From JALORV01 sp035498175 (GTDB taxonomy: Bacteria; Pseudomonadota; Gammaproteobacteria; Burkholderiales; Burkholderiaceae_F), in NCBI GenBank assembly GCA_035498175.1, contig DATKAJ010000085.1:1-64000 (forward strand): 64,000 bases of DNA, read 5' to 3'. The position numbers and the translations under genes are program-made. Of the stretch, positions 56,444-64,000 are shown in pieces (position 1 is the first letter of the stretch; the number at the start of each line of letters is the position of its first letter). The notes under the pieces were generated by a model. The model was not told the DNA's origin. It was given only the letters and a program-made list of their open reading frames with translations, and made no database searches.

Positions 56444-56950
56444 TCATTGGCGCCCACCGTCTCCGCCGCGCAAACGCCACGGATCCATGCCGGTTTCGGT
56501 GCGCGTGACGATGCCCGCAGGGTTGAAGTACACGAACATCGCCGCGTACCAGCCGGCGTCATCGAAATAGCGGTACATGTACGCCGTCTCGTTCTTCAGT
56601 GGAAAGGAGAAGGCCTCGGCAGGTGGCCCGAAATCGCGCAGCACGTCCAAGCGCGAGTCCTGACCGCTGCGGATCTTCGCGAAGGCGGTGTCGCTCATCA
56701 TCTGCTCGGTGCGCACCACCTTTCCGGACGCGTCGAAATCGATGTTCCATACGAGCTGGTTGAACGGCTGGCCGGAGTATTGCCAGCGCGTGCCTCCGCC
56801 CTGCAGCGGAATCACGGCGGACGGCGTGCCGGCCTTCGAGCGTACGGCCGGCTCGGTCGCGCCGGGAGCCACCGAGCCTGGCGTTCCGCAGGCGGCCAGA
56901 ACAAGGACGACGAAAGCGGGGATCAACGGGATCAGTCGGCGAGGGCTCAT
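56444..56950 (-). CDS. Lipoprotein, SmpA/OmlA-like short periplasmic protein
   Basis: A 168-residue lipoprotein. The start at 56950 is chosen by CAGGAG eight bases upstream. The signal ends in VLAAC with the lipid cysteine at residue 21. The mature domain has QPFNQLVWNIDFDASGKVVRTEQMM, RLDVLRDFGPPAEAFSFP and TAYMYRYFDDAGWYAAMFVYFNPAGIV, a repeated pattern resembling BamE/SmpA-type beta-alpha units in which a short helix sets up strands. It is not a clear match to BamE. Probably sits at the inner face of the outer membrane. Solitary, divergent from the SRPBCC gene. Confidence 0.72.
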   Translation of the reverse strand: MSPRRLIPLIPAFVVLVLAACGTPGSVAPGATEPAVRSKAGTPSAVIPLQGGGTRWQYSGQPFNQLVWNIDFDASGKVVRTEQMMSDTAFAKIRSGQDSRLDVLRDFGPPAEAFSFPLKNETAYMYRYFDDAGWYAAMFVYFNPAGIVTRTETGMDPWRLRGGDGGRQ

Positions 56951-57006
56951 CTGCACAACTCCTGGCGGCACGGCTACGCTTCCCGATCTTAGACAGGGAG
57001 ACCGGC

Positions 57007-57537
57007 ATGAAGTGGCTGAAGCGCATTCTCCTGACCCTGGTGGTGCTGGTGGTGCTCGTCCTGGTCGTCGGCATGATCCTGCCGTCCGGGTTCAAGGTGC
57101 AGCGCTCCATCGTCGTTAACGCTCCGGCCGACCGGATCTTTCCGTTGCTCGCGGATCCACGCGAATGGAAGCGCTGGGCCATCTGGAACCAGCGCGATCC
57201 TGCGATGACGGTCGAGTACTCCGGTGCGGCGAGCGGTGCCGGCGCGCGCTGGAGCTGGCAGAGCAGGACCGAGGGCAACGGCGCGATGGAGTTCACCGCC
57301 GCGGTGCCCTACCGGCATGTCGACTATGCGCTCAGTTTCCCGGACATGGGGATGAATTCACGTGGTGTCCTGACGCTGGCGCCCGACGGCGACGGAACGC
57401 GCGTGACCTGGACCAATGAAGGCGACATGGGCAGCAACCCGCTGAACCGTTACTTCGGCCTGATGATGGACTCGATGGTCGGGCCGGACTTCGACGCGGG
57501 TCTGAAGAACCTGAAGGCCCTGGCCGAGCGCGGCTGA
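57007..57537 (+). CDS. SRPBCC family protein (polyketide cyclase/dehydrase-like)
   Basis: A 176-residue protein. Residues 5-25 (KRILLTLVVLVVLVLVVGMIL) form one membrane anchor, and the rest is a START-like SRPBCC fold recognised by FKVQRSIVVNAPADRIFPLLADPREWKRWAIW near 29-60 and the C-terminal long helix FGLMMDSMVGPDFDAGLKNLKAL. The fold binds hydrophobic ligands in a deep cavity; no enzymatic activity is expected from the motif alone. The anchor probably puts the domain in the periplasm. The MFS gene follows after 43 bp and may be co-transcribed. Confidence 0.87.
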   Translation: MKWLKRILLTLVVLVVLVLVVGMILPSGFKVQRSIVVNAPADRIFPLLADPREWKRWAIWNQRDPAMTVEYSGAASGAGARWSWQSRTEGNGAMEFTAAVPYRHVDYALSFPDMGMNSRGVLTLAPDGDGTRVTWTNEGDMGSNPLNRYFGLMMDSMVGPDFDAGLKNLKALAERG

Positions 57538-57580
57538 TGCCGCGGTCCGGTTCCGCGGCCAAAGTGGCGCGCCGCGAGCG

Positions 57581-58801
57581 ATGCTGAGCCTGGCGACCCG
57601 GGCCCTGGTTGCGACGACCGCGATCCAGGCCGCTGCTGCCTGCGCGCTGCTCACGGTGCCCTCGATCGCGCCGGTCGTTGCAAGCGAACTGGACGTCCCG
57701 GCCTCGACGATCGGCACCTACATCTCGCTGCTGTACGTCGGCGCGTCGACCGCCGCGCTTGCGGGTGGGGGCGTCGTGTTGCGCTATGGCGCGCTGCGCC
57801 TCTCGCAGGCCTGTCTGCTCGGCTGTGCGGCCGGATTGCTGCTGACGCTGGCCGCGGGCCGCGGCGGCAGCGCAATCGGGCTTGCGACGATCGCGCTTGG
57901 GGCGATTGTCCTCGGCATCGGCTACGGGCCGATCACTCCGGCATCGAGCCACGTGCTCGCGCAAACCACCTCGCGCGAGAACATGGCCCTGGTGTTTTCC
58001 ATCAAGCAAACCGGTGTTCCGGCCGGCACCGCACTGGCCGGCCTTCTGGTGCCGCCACTCACGGTCGCGTTCGGCTGGCACAGCGCGATCGTGGTCATCG
58101 CCATTGGATGCCTCGCCATCGCCTGGGCCGCGCAGCCGCTGCGCGCGCCGCTCGATGCCGACCGCGACCGCGGCGCGCGACTGTCGCCGGCTGCGCTCGT
58201 CAGCGGACTGGCCGTCGTCGCGCGATCGCCCGCGCTGCGTACGATGGCCCTCGTCTCGTTCGTCTACGCTGGAATGCAGATGTCGGTCTCCGGCTTCATC
58301 GTCGCCTACCTGCACACCGAGATCGGCCTGGGACTGGTAGCGGCCGGGACGGCGCTGACGGTTGCGAACGTGGCGGGCGTGATCGCGCGCATCAGCTGGG
58401 GTTCGTTTTCGGACCGCACCGGGGCGCCACGGGCGACGCTGGCGCTGATCGGATTTCTGATGGCCGGAGCCTCGGTGGCGGCGGCGTGCTTCACGTCGTC
58501 GTGGCCGATGATCGCGTTGCTCACCGTGGCTGCGGCACTCGGCGCCACGGCTATCGGATGGAACGGCGTCTATCTGTCCGAGGTCGCGCGCCTGGCACCC
58601 GTAGGGGAAGCGGGGAAGGCGACCGGGGGATGCCTGTTCTTCACCTACGTCGGTGTCGTCGTGCTGCCTTTCCTCTTCGGGTGGTTGCAGCGGAACAGCG
58701 GCAGCTACGCGGCGTGCTTCGTCGCGACCGCAATCGTGTGCGGGGCGGTCGCGACCCTGCTGGCGTGGAGCGGGCGCCGATCGCCCGGACGGCGCGAATG
58801 A
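57581..58801 (+). CDS. MFS transporter (CynX/NimT-like)
   Basis: A 406-residue major-facilitator permease with 12 hydrophobic segments in two halves. The first half begins with LATRALVATTAIQAAAACALLTVPSIAPVVA; LGIGYGPITPASSHVLA near 110-125 and the loop FSIKQTGVPAGTALAG near 140 are typical of CynX/NimT and oxalate-type transporters. The central loop is basic. The substrate is not assignable. Its stop overlaps the first possible start of the small secreted protein gene (ATGA), so the two are linked. Confidence 0.87.
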   Translation: MLSLATRALVATTAIQAAAACALLTVPSIAPVVASELDVPASTIGTYISLLYVGASTAALAGGGVVLRYGALRLSQACLLGCAAGLLLTLAAGRGGSAIGLATIALGAIVLGIGYGPITPASSHVLAQTTSRENMALVFSIKQTGVPAGTALAGLLVPPLTVAFGWHSAIVVIAIGCLAIAWAAQPLRAPLDADRDRGARLSPAALVSGLAVVARSPALRTMALVSFVYAGMQMSVSGFIVAYLHTEIGLGLVAAGTALTVANVAGVIARISWGSFSDRTGAPRATLALIGFLMAGASVAAACFTSSWPMIALLTVAAALGATAIGWNGVYLSEVARLAPVGEAGKATGGCLFFTYVGVVVLPFLFGWLQRNSGSYAACFVATAIVCGAVATLLAWSGRRSPGRRE

Positions 58802-58848
58802 CGCCGGGTACCACGGGCCCGCGGACGATGCGTGCGATGATCGTTTCG

Positions 58849-59208
58849 ATGAAACACATCAAGTTGGTCGCCGCAACGCTGTGCGCCGCGCCCGCGCTTG
58901 CCTCCGGGGCCACGGCGCTGCTTGGTCCGTTTCGCATCGATGTGCCGGCACGCGGATTCGAGGAACATTGCGTCAAACTCGAATCCGGCGAGGCTGCGCA
59001 CTACCGTTTCCGCGCCAGCGGCGCAGTCGACTTCAACGTGCATCACCACCCGGGCAACGAGGCGGTCTATCTGATCCGGACGGCAGCGATCCAGACGGCC
59101 GAGGGTGAATTCGCCGCGCCACGCGCCGACACCTACTGCCTGATGTGGGAGCGCAAGGCCGACGGCGCTGTGCGTATCGACGGCGTGCTGGAGCGGCAGC
59201 GGCGCTGA
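58849..59208 (+). CDS. Small secreted protein with GOLD-like beta domain
   Basis: A 119-residue exported protein. The start at 58849 gives MKHIKLVAATLCAAPALASG, a signal peptide; in-frame ATGs at 58798 and 58828 are alternatives and the first overlaps the MFS stop. The mature part has FEEHCVKLESGEAAHYRFRASGAVDFNVHHHPGNEAVYLI, similar to short betaproteobacterial proteins that resemble the GOLD/emp24 beta-sandwich. Three consecutive histidines could bind a metal. Function unknown. It may be translated from the MFS transcript. Confidence 0.72.
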   Translation: MKHIKLVAATLCAAPALASGATALLGPFRIDVPARGFEEHCVKLESGEAAHYRFRASGAVDFNVHHHPGNEAVYLIRTAAIQTAEGEFAAPRADTYCLMWERKADGAVRIDGVLERQRR

Positions 59209-59249
59209 AACCCGCGCGGCAGAGGCACGCGGCTCGATAGACTGCCGCG

Positions 59250-60770
59250 ATGGCCGAAGAAACCGAACTCAAGCTGCACCTCCCGGATGACGCCTTGGCG
59301 CAACTCGAGCGCCGGCCGTTGCTGCGAAATGTCCACGCACAAGTTCAGCGCCTCGAGGCCATCTACTACGACACGCCGGAGCGGCACCTGCAGCGCAACG
59401 GCCTTGCGCTGCGACTGCGCCGATCAGGGCGCCGCTGGGTTCAAACGCTCAAGGCGGCTGATGTCGCGCAGTCCGGCCTGAGCACGCGCCGCGAATGGGA
59501 AGGACCGGCGCGCGTGCAGCGAGGCAAGCCGCGCATTGACCTCGCGCGCCTGCGCGACACACCGCTGCCGGCGCTGCTGGCGGAGGCGGGTCATCCGCAG
59601 CTGCGGGAGGTCTTTCGCGTCAAGGTCCGGCGTAGCCTGCGAGTGATCGAATTTCGGCGCAGCCGGATCGAAGTCGCAATCGACGTCGGCAGGATCGAGG
59701 CGCGGCGCGCGGGGCGCCGGGGTGACCCGGTGGCCGAGGTCGAGCTCGAGCTCAAGGCTGGAGACGTCGGCGACCTGATCGCCGCCGCGCTGGCGCTGGT
59801 CGGCCGCGGCCGGTCGGCGCTCGGGCTCGTGCCCTTGCTGGCGGGCAAGGCCGAGCGCGGCTACCGGCTCGCCGCGGGCGCGCCGGCGCCGCTCGCCAAG
59901 GCGTCCGCTCCGGGCTTCATCGAGCATCTGCAGAGCGACATGAGTGCGGGCGCAGCGCTACGCGCAATCGTAGGCCACGGGCTCCAGGTGTTACTCGTGA
60001 ACACCGAGGCGATGCGCTCGGTGCGGGAGATCGAGCAGGTGCACCAGGCCCGGGTTGCGATCCGCCGCATGCGGTCCGCGATCCGCCTGCTCGACCATCA
60101 CGGCGATGACCTGCCGCAAGGGCCGGTGCGTGAACTCCGCTGGATCGGCCGACTGCTCGGACAGACACGCGACTGGGACGTTCTGGTCGCCGAGACGCTG
60201 CCGGCGTTAACCGCCGCGGCGCCGCGCGCGGTGCATCGTGATCTCGGTCGCCTGCTTGCGCGGGCGACCGAACGGCGTGATGCCTCGCGTGCGGGCACGG
60301 CTGCGGCGCTCGCGAGCGGCCGCTTTGCGCGGCTCGCGCTGCGACTGCAGCGATGGTCGTTGAGTCCGGCGCCCGCGCGCCGCCCGCTCGGGAAGTGCGC
60401 GGCGAAAGCACTCGACCAGGCGCATCGGCGCCTCTTCGGCGCGGCGCAGTTCTTCGCGGCGCTGGCACCGGAACGCCGCCACCGCGCGCGCATCCTCGCC
60501 AAGCGATTGCGCTATGCGCTTGACGTCTTCTCGGTGGATCTGCCCGAGCGGGCCACCGACGAGTACGTGCGGGCGCTAGCGGAGCTGCAGGATGTGCTGG
60601 GGGTGCTGAACGACCTCACGGTAGCTCGCGGGGCGCTCAGGTCCATTGCAGGTGGTCGCGCGGCAAGCACGCTGGTCCGGGCGCTGATCCAGCGGCGCGA
60701 AGCGGATGGCATCGTGGCCACAGAGCGATTGCTGCTCGCGCTGTCGGAGCGAAAGGTGCCGTGGAAGTAA
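59250..60770 (+). CDS. CYTH and CHAD domain protein (inorganic triphosphatase-like)
   Basis: A 506-residue two-domain protein. The CYTH tunnel domain is residues 1-205, with the ExExK signature EETELKLHL at the N-terminus (E4, E6, K8) followed by YYDTPERHLQRNGLALRLRR. It hydrolyses triphosphate groups such as inorganic tripolyphosphate, as YgiF of E. coli does. The CHAD domain covers about 225-500 and has the VHQARVAIRRMRSAIRL helix and RILAKRLRYALDVF segment with many conserved His and Arg, which bind polyphosphate. The ATG is 41 bp after the previous gene. It converges on the usher-like gene with a 10-bp gap. It is the only polyphosphate-linked gene in the window. Confidence 0.92.
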   Translation: MAEETELKLHLPDDALAQLERRPLLRNVHAQVQRLEAIYYDTPERHLQRNGLALRLRRSGRRWVQTLKAADVAQSGLSTRREWEGPARVQRGKPRIDLARLRDTPLPALLAEAGHPQLREVFRVKVRRSLRVIEFRRSRIEVAIDVGRIEARRAGRRGDPVAEVELELKAGDVGDLIAAALALVGRGRSALGLVPLLAGKAERGYRLAAGAPAPLAKASAPGFIEHLQSDMSAGAALRAIVGHGLQVLLVNTEAMRSVREIEQVHQARVAIRRMRSAIRLLDHHGDDLPQGPVRELRWIGRLLGQTRDWDVLVAETLPALTAAAPRAVHRDLGRLLARATERRDASRAGTAAALASGRFARLALRLQRWSLSPAPARRPLGKCAAKALDQAHRRLFGAAQFFAALAPERRHRARILAKRLRYALDVFSVDLPERATDEYVRALAELQDVLGVLNDLTVARGALRSIAGGRAASTLVRALIQRREADGIVATERLLLALSERKVPWK

Positions 60771-60780
60771 GCGTTGAAGG

Positions 60781-62742
60781 TCACCGCATCCGCTGTGCGG
60801 CGACGTCGACATAGATGGTGCCTCGGACGGGCACGTCGAATTCGGTCCGCCCGTCGTTGATCAGCATCCATGGCAGCGGCAGGTTGTCCGGCATGACGAC
60901 AATCGTGTGGTGTCCCGACGCCACAGCGGGGAACTCGAATCGTCCTTGCCCGTCGGTCCGGACCGAGTAGCGGCCATCGAGAACGACTGTCATGTTCGCT
61001 GCTCCGGCCTCGCCGGCCGCGAAGCGCCCGTCCTCGTTCGCGTCCAGGAAGACAACTCCGCTCACACGGCCGGAGCCGCCGCCGACGCTCCCACCTAGGG
61101 GTGCCGCCATGCTGCCGGCCCGACGTTCATAGCGCAGGATGACGTACGCGCCGCGATCGTTGACCCGTTCCTCCAGGGGCGCGGTGATCGCGGCGATTGG
61201 CGAGATGATCTGCAGTTGCTGGGACTGTGTCTGGCTTCGGTAGAGCGTCGCAAGCAGCCCCAGATTCGGCGCGAACCGCCAGGTCACGCCGAGGTTGCCG
61301 ATCAGCGTTGTGGGCTGGGCGTCGCCAGTGCTGTGCAGCCACTGGACGTTGGCATCCAGGGAGATGTTGTTGGCGACGTCCCCGCCGCCGTTCAGCGCGA
61401 GGCCGTATTGGTTCGAACTGTTGGAGCCATCGTCGAACCGCCCGACCAACAGGCTCGTACTCAGCCGGGTACCAGCGGGAACGGACCAGGTCTGGTTTGC
61501 CGTCGCCGTGACATCGCGCTTCGGATCGTTGCGCGCGGTATAAATCTGCGTCCGGTTGATCAGCAGCGAATTGCTGTTCTCGACAAACGCATAGGCCGAC
61601 CATGCGGTGGTTCCGTCGAATCGGGCGTTGCCTCCGCCGCCGACCGCGAGGTCCTGCCAGACCTGATAGCGTGTATTGCCCGAAACGAAAGTCGTCGTGT
61701 CGAACCCGGTGTTGGCCAACGGCGCGGCGTAGTCCGCCTGGGCGTCCCACAACCACTGCCGGCTCGAATAGTTCAGGCGGTAGTACGCGCCGCGGACGTC
61801 GCTGCCGACCAGCTGGTTGCCCCACGCCAGCGACGAACCGAGCCAGAACGCCCCAAACCCTTGTCCATAGCGGCCGCTCTGAACCGTAGCGTCCGCCCAG
61901 GCGCCGCTGTGGTTGCCGTCGACGCTGTTCCCGCTTCCCAGCACATTGACCTGGGCACGCGCGTTGCGATCCTGCCATGCGGTGGCTCCAAAGACCGAGC
62001 GCGAATTGAAACGCGCCGCGTCGGCAGGGTCCGTCTGAAACGGGCTGGTGACTTCGCTCGCGCCCGCATACTGGAAGCCGCCGCTCCAGTTGCGGTCCCA
62101 TGCCCACTGGCCACCGCCCGTGAAGAGGCTGCCGCCGAGGCGCCGGAAGCCCGGCACGTACAGGCCCGTGTAGGCCCCGGGTTCGCCCAGTCCGGCCGTC
62201 AATTGCGTGCCGTCCTGATTGCGCCACTCGCTAAGGCCGCCAACGATCGGCGTGCTCGGCAGCGCCCAGCGCGGCTGAAAGCGCAGCAGGTCTATCGATG
62301 GCGAGTTGACATTGCCGCCCGCGTTTGACAGGCGCCAGCCGTCATCGAACGGCATGTCGCGCTGCCAGACGGTTGCGACCCAGGCATCGCTGGTCTTGCC
62401 GAAGACCCCGTCGACGGTCCAGGCGCCATAAAGCTCCGTCGCGAGAAATCCACTGACGCCCGTACCATAGTGAGTCTCGCTCGCGCCGCCCCGCTCGACA
62501 CGCGAATAGATGCCGTCGAGACGCACTCCGCGGGGCGGGCCGGCCGCGTCCCGCTCGGGCACATCGCCGTTCCAGATGTCGGGCTCCAGCTGCCCGCCGT
62601 CGATCAGCACATCCTGGTAGGCGGGGGCTTCAGTCTTGTCGCCGTTCTTATGGCCGTTCGCCGCACCGCTCTGCGCGGCGACCGGCGCGACGATGACCAG
62701 GCCGGCCAGGAGGAGCAGGCAAGCCGCGGCGATGCAGCGCAT
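60781..62742 (-). CDS. Usher-like outer-membrane protein with C-terminal SdrD-B-like domain
   Basis: A 653-residue exported protein. Signal peptide about residues 1-23 (MRCIAAACLLLLAGLVIVAPVAAQ). Residues about 60-540 are a succession of amphipathic beta-strands rich in Gly, Asn, Trp and Tyr, as in an outer-membrane barrel, for example RLDGIYSRVERGG and FGAFWLGSSLAWGNQLVGS. Residues about 555-650 form an SdrD-B/Cna-like beta sandwich with VFLDANEDGRFAAGEAG, GRYSVRTDGQGRFEFPAV and GHHTIVV. It lies 6 bp downstream of a periplasmic chaperone gene, so it is probably the secretion pore of a chaperone-usher type system, although it is shorter than a FimD usher and lacks a recognised plug motif. Confidence 0.7.
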   Translation of the reverse strand: MRCIAAACLLLLAGLVIVAPVAAQSGAANGHKNGDKTEAPAYQDVLIDGGQLEPDIWNGDVPERDAAGPPRGVRLDGIYSRVERGGASETHYGTGVSGFLATELYGAWTVDGVFGKTSDAWVATVWQRDMPFDDGWRLSNAGGNVNSPSIDLLRFQPRWALPSTPIVGGLSEWRNQDGTQLTAGLGEPGAYTGLYVPGFRRLGGSLFTGGGQWAWDRNWSGGFQYAGASEVTSPFQTDPADAARFNSRSVFGATAWQDRNARAQVNVLGSGNSVDGNHSGAWADATVQSGRYGQGFGAFWLGSSLAWGNQLVGSDVRGAYYRLNYSSRQWLWDAQADYAAPLANTGFDTTTFVSGNTRYQVWQDLAVGGGGNARFDGTTAWSAYAFVENSNSLLINRTQIYTARNDPKRDVTATANQTWSVPAGTRLSTSLLVGRFDDGSNSSNQYGLALNGGGDVANNISLDANVQWLHSTGDAQPTTLIGNLGVTWRFAPNLGLLATLYRSQTQSQQLQIISPIAAITAPLEERVNDRGAYVILRYERRAGSMAAPLGGSVGGGSGRVSGVVFLDANEDGRFAAGEAGAANMTVVLDGRYSVRTDGQGRFEFPAVASGHHTIVVMPDNLPLPWMLINDGRTEFDVPVRGTIYVDVAAQRMR

Positions 62743-62748
62743 CGCGGA

Positions 62749-63558
62749 TCACTCGAAGCGGTGCTCGAACGGCACACGCGCTCCGGGCCACTCGAGCATC
62801 CCCTGCACAGTCACCGGGAACGCCGGATCCACGGGCTCGTTCGGACCGGCCTGCGCAGCCAGCGAGAGGGCGCGCGTTTCCCCGGGCAGGACAGGAAACG
62901 ACGAAGGACTGAATTCGAGCTCGCGCCCCCTGGCATCCGTGCCGGACAGGAACCCGCCGACTCGACCGTGGGCGTTGCCCGTGTTTCGTACCCACACGGT
63001 CGGCACCCGGCGGTCGCCGACGCGGTCGAACCCGACCTTGACGACTTCGAGCTTCGGCGCGGCGTCCCCGACGGCCACGTACACAATGACGCCGAGGCGC
63101 CCGCGCACCGGAATCCGGAACACGTCGCCGCCCGCGACGACTGGCTCGTCGCCCTCGATGAGCAACGCAAAGCGACACTCGCCTGACTGGGCATCGGCCG
63201 GTGGCGCGACCTCGAAACGGAAGCGCGCCCGCCCGCCGCCGGGAATGAGAAGCTCGCTGCGCTCGATCGCCACCCAGGGACGACAGCTGCCGGGCTGCAG
63301 CGCGTCGTAGAACATGACGCTCGCGTCCGGAGCAAACGACCAGTCGGCGGTCTTGATCCTGTACTTCGCCGGCTGCAGCCCCGCGTTGGTGATCTCCAGC
63401 ACGTTGCGCGAGCGTGACCCGGGCGCCGAGCTCAGTTCGAAACGCGGCGGCGACGCCAGCGCGCTGAACCCTTGCGCCTCGACCGCGCCAGCGAGCAAGA
63501 GTCCGCCCGCAAGCAGGGCGAGCGAGAGCGACGTGCTTTTGAGCAGATCAGTCAACAT
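62749..63558 (-). CDS. PapD-like periplasmic pilus chaperone
   Basis: A 269-residue exported protein. Signal peptide about residues 1-28 ends in AVEAQG. Two Ig-like domains follow: SALASPPRFELSSAPGSRSRNVLEITNAGLQPAKYRIKTADW at about 31-72 and the second from VVKVGFDRVGDRRVPTVWVRNTGNAHG. The pattern matches the beta-zipper chaperones of the FimC/PapD fold. It would hold subunits in the periplasm before delivery to the adjacent usher-like protein. It overlaps the upstream subunit-like gene by 11 bp and precedes the usher-like gene by 6 bp. Confidence 0.75.
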   Translation of the reverse strand: MLTDLLKSTSLSLALLAGGLLLAGAVEAQGFSALASPPRFELSSAPGSRSRNVLEITNAGLQPAKYRIKTADWSFAPDASVMFYDALQPGSCRPWVAIERSELLIPGGGRARFRFEVAPPADAQSGECRFALLIEGDEPVVAGGDVFRIPVRGRLGVIVYVAVGDAAPKLEVVKVGFDRVGDRRVPTVWVRNTGNAHGRVGGFLSGTDARGRELEFSPSSFPVLPGETRALSLAAQAGPNEPVDPAFPVTVQGMLEWPGARVPFEHRFE

Positions 63559-64000
63559 CGATTTCGAAGTGGAAGGCGAGTCGGTAGGTACTTGCGAGAC
63601 GCGTGCCGTCGGTCTCGATGCGTAGGGCGAGCGTTTCCTCGATCATTGGTGCGGTGATCGGACCGGCGTAGACCAGGGCCCGCTGGCCGGATACGAGCTG
63701 GCCCGGGAGCAGCCTTCCCTGCGTCGTCCAGCGCACGCTGACGCGACCTGGCGGCTGCTCGGGCAGCACGAGGAACACGCGCCCATTGCGCTTCAGCCAA
63801 GGGGCGAGATTCAAGCGCACCTGCACCGCGGTCGAGCCTTCGACCGTGTTGTCCATCGTGCGCGACGGTGCTACCTGGCGCCAGCGCAGGACCGCGTTCG
63901 ATTCCAGCGGAATGGTCGCGCTGTCGTCGACCCGATAGGTCGCAGGACTGGCCAGTGCCGGGCACAGGCCCAGCGACATGCACAGAGCGCGAACGAGGAC
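63548..64000 (-). CDS. Partial pilus-subunit-like exported protein, 5' end beyond window
   Basis: The visible C-terminal 150 residues are beta-rich: ATYRVDDSATIPLESNAVLRWRQV, QVRLNLAPWLKRNGRVFLVL and LALRIETDGTRLASTYRLAFHFEIDVD. In frame, an ATG at 63979 would leave a signal peptide too short to work, and the reading frame continues to the window edge as VLVRALCMSLGLCPALA, so the true start must lie outside. It looks like a fimbrial major or minor subunit or a spore-coat-U-like protein because of its operon position before the chaperone and usher-like genes. I could not assign a family with confidence. Confidence 0.6.
   Translation of the reverse strand, partial: VLVRALCMSLGLCPALASPATYRVDDSATIPLESNAVLRWRQVAPSRTMDNTVEGSTAVQVRLNLAPWLKRNGRVFLVLPEQPPGRVSVRWTTQGRLLPGQLVSGQRALVYAGPITAPMIEETLALRIETDGTRLASTYRLAFHFEIDVD

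Noticed and set aside
1..64000. tRNA, rRNA, CRISPR, prophage or transposase genes
   Set aside because: No clover-leaf motifs, rRNA segments, regularly spaced repeats or recombinase motifs were recognised. tRNA detection by eye is not exhaustive; a covariance-model search would decide.

Overview
The window is GC-rich chromosomal DNA from what looks like a betaproteobacterium, probably Burkholderiales or a relative. The taxonomic hints are a Bug-type tripartite tricarboxylate transporter receptor, the fmdB - DUF502 - aspS - nudB - EEP - clsB gene order, a PEP-CTERM protein, a SWIB protein with a lysine/alanine-rich histone H1-like tail, and paired DUF1501/DUF1800 proteins. The taxonomy is an inference from gene content. 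I saw no rRNA, tRNA, CRISPR array, phage, integrase or transposase.

Positions 1.3-14.8 kb are the most coherent system: a 2-aminoethylphosphonate (AEP) catabolic locus. Two divergent transcription units meet at about 9.51-9.73 kb, where there is a perfect 20-bp palindrome. Rightward: an AEP-type ABC importer (binding protein, ATPase, fused two-module permease) and the transaminase PhnW. Leftward: a GntR/FCD regulator, phosphonoacetate hydrolase PhnA, phosphonoacetaldehyde dehydrogenase PhnY, a Na/Pi transporter with a PhoU-like tail, a PhnZ-like HD-domain oxygenase with all iron ligands, a thioredoxin-fold lipoprotein and a HisN-like phosphatase. PhnW, PhnY and PhnA would convert AEP to acetate and phosphate. 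The PhnZ-like enzyme suggests a second C-P cleavage branch whose usual partner is not in the window.

Positions 14.8-25.5 kb hold a TPR protein, a PEP-CTERM protein and a leftward amine/amino-acid catabolic operon: iron alcohol dehydrogenase, PuuD-like amidotransferase-fold hydrolase, aldehyde dehydrogenase, DMGDH-like FAD-GcvT fusion, alanine dehydrogenase and an EamA permease. Alanine dehydrogenase could recycle the alanine made by PhnW. Positions 25.7-31.5 kb carry exported MsrB and MsrA, a DUF1501/DUF1800 pair, a cation/proton antiporter and a GST. Positions 32.4-37.2 kb carry menA, menE and menB with a Bug receptor and a MaoC dehydratase, so this organism probably makes menaquinone, which is uncommon in betaproteobacteria. 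A PuuA-like glutamine-synthetase homologue follows.

Positions 38.8-46.1 kb are the fmdB/DUF502/aspS/nudB/lipoprotein/EEP/clsB run. Positions 46.4-53.5 kb form a ligase-associated DNA repair cluster (MBL exonuclease, ATP-dependent ligase, Lhr-type helicase), with a glutamate symporter gene wedged in and the usual phosphoesterase absent. The helicase gene contains an in-frame insertion made of inverted repeats. Positions 53.7-60.8 kb are mostly small accessory genes: SWIB protein, trypsin-like protein, HNH nuclease, lipoproteins, SRPBCC, MFS permease and CYTH-CHAD. The window ends in a non-canonical chaperone/usher-like surface locus, cut at its 5' end by the window edge.
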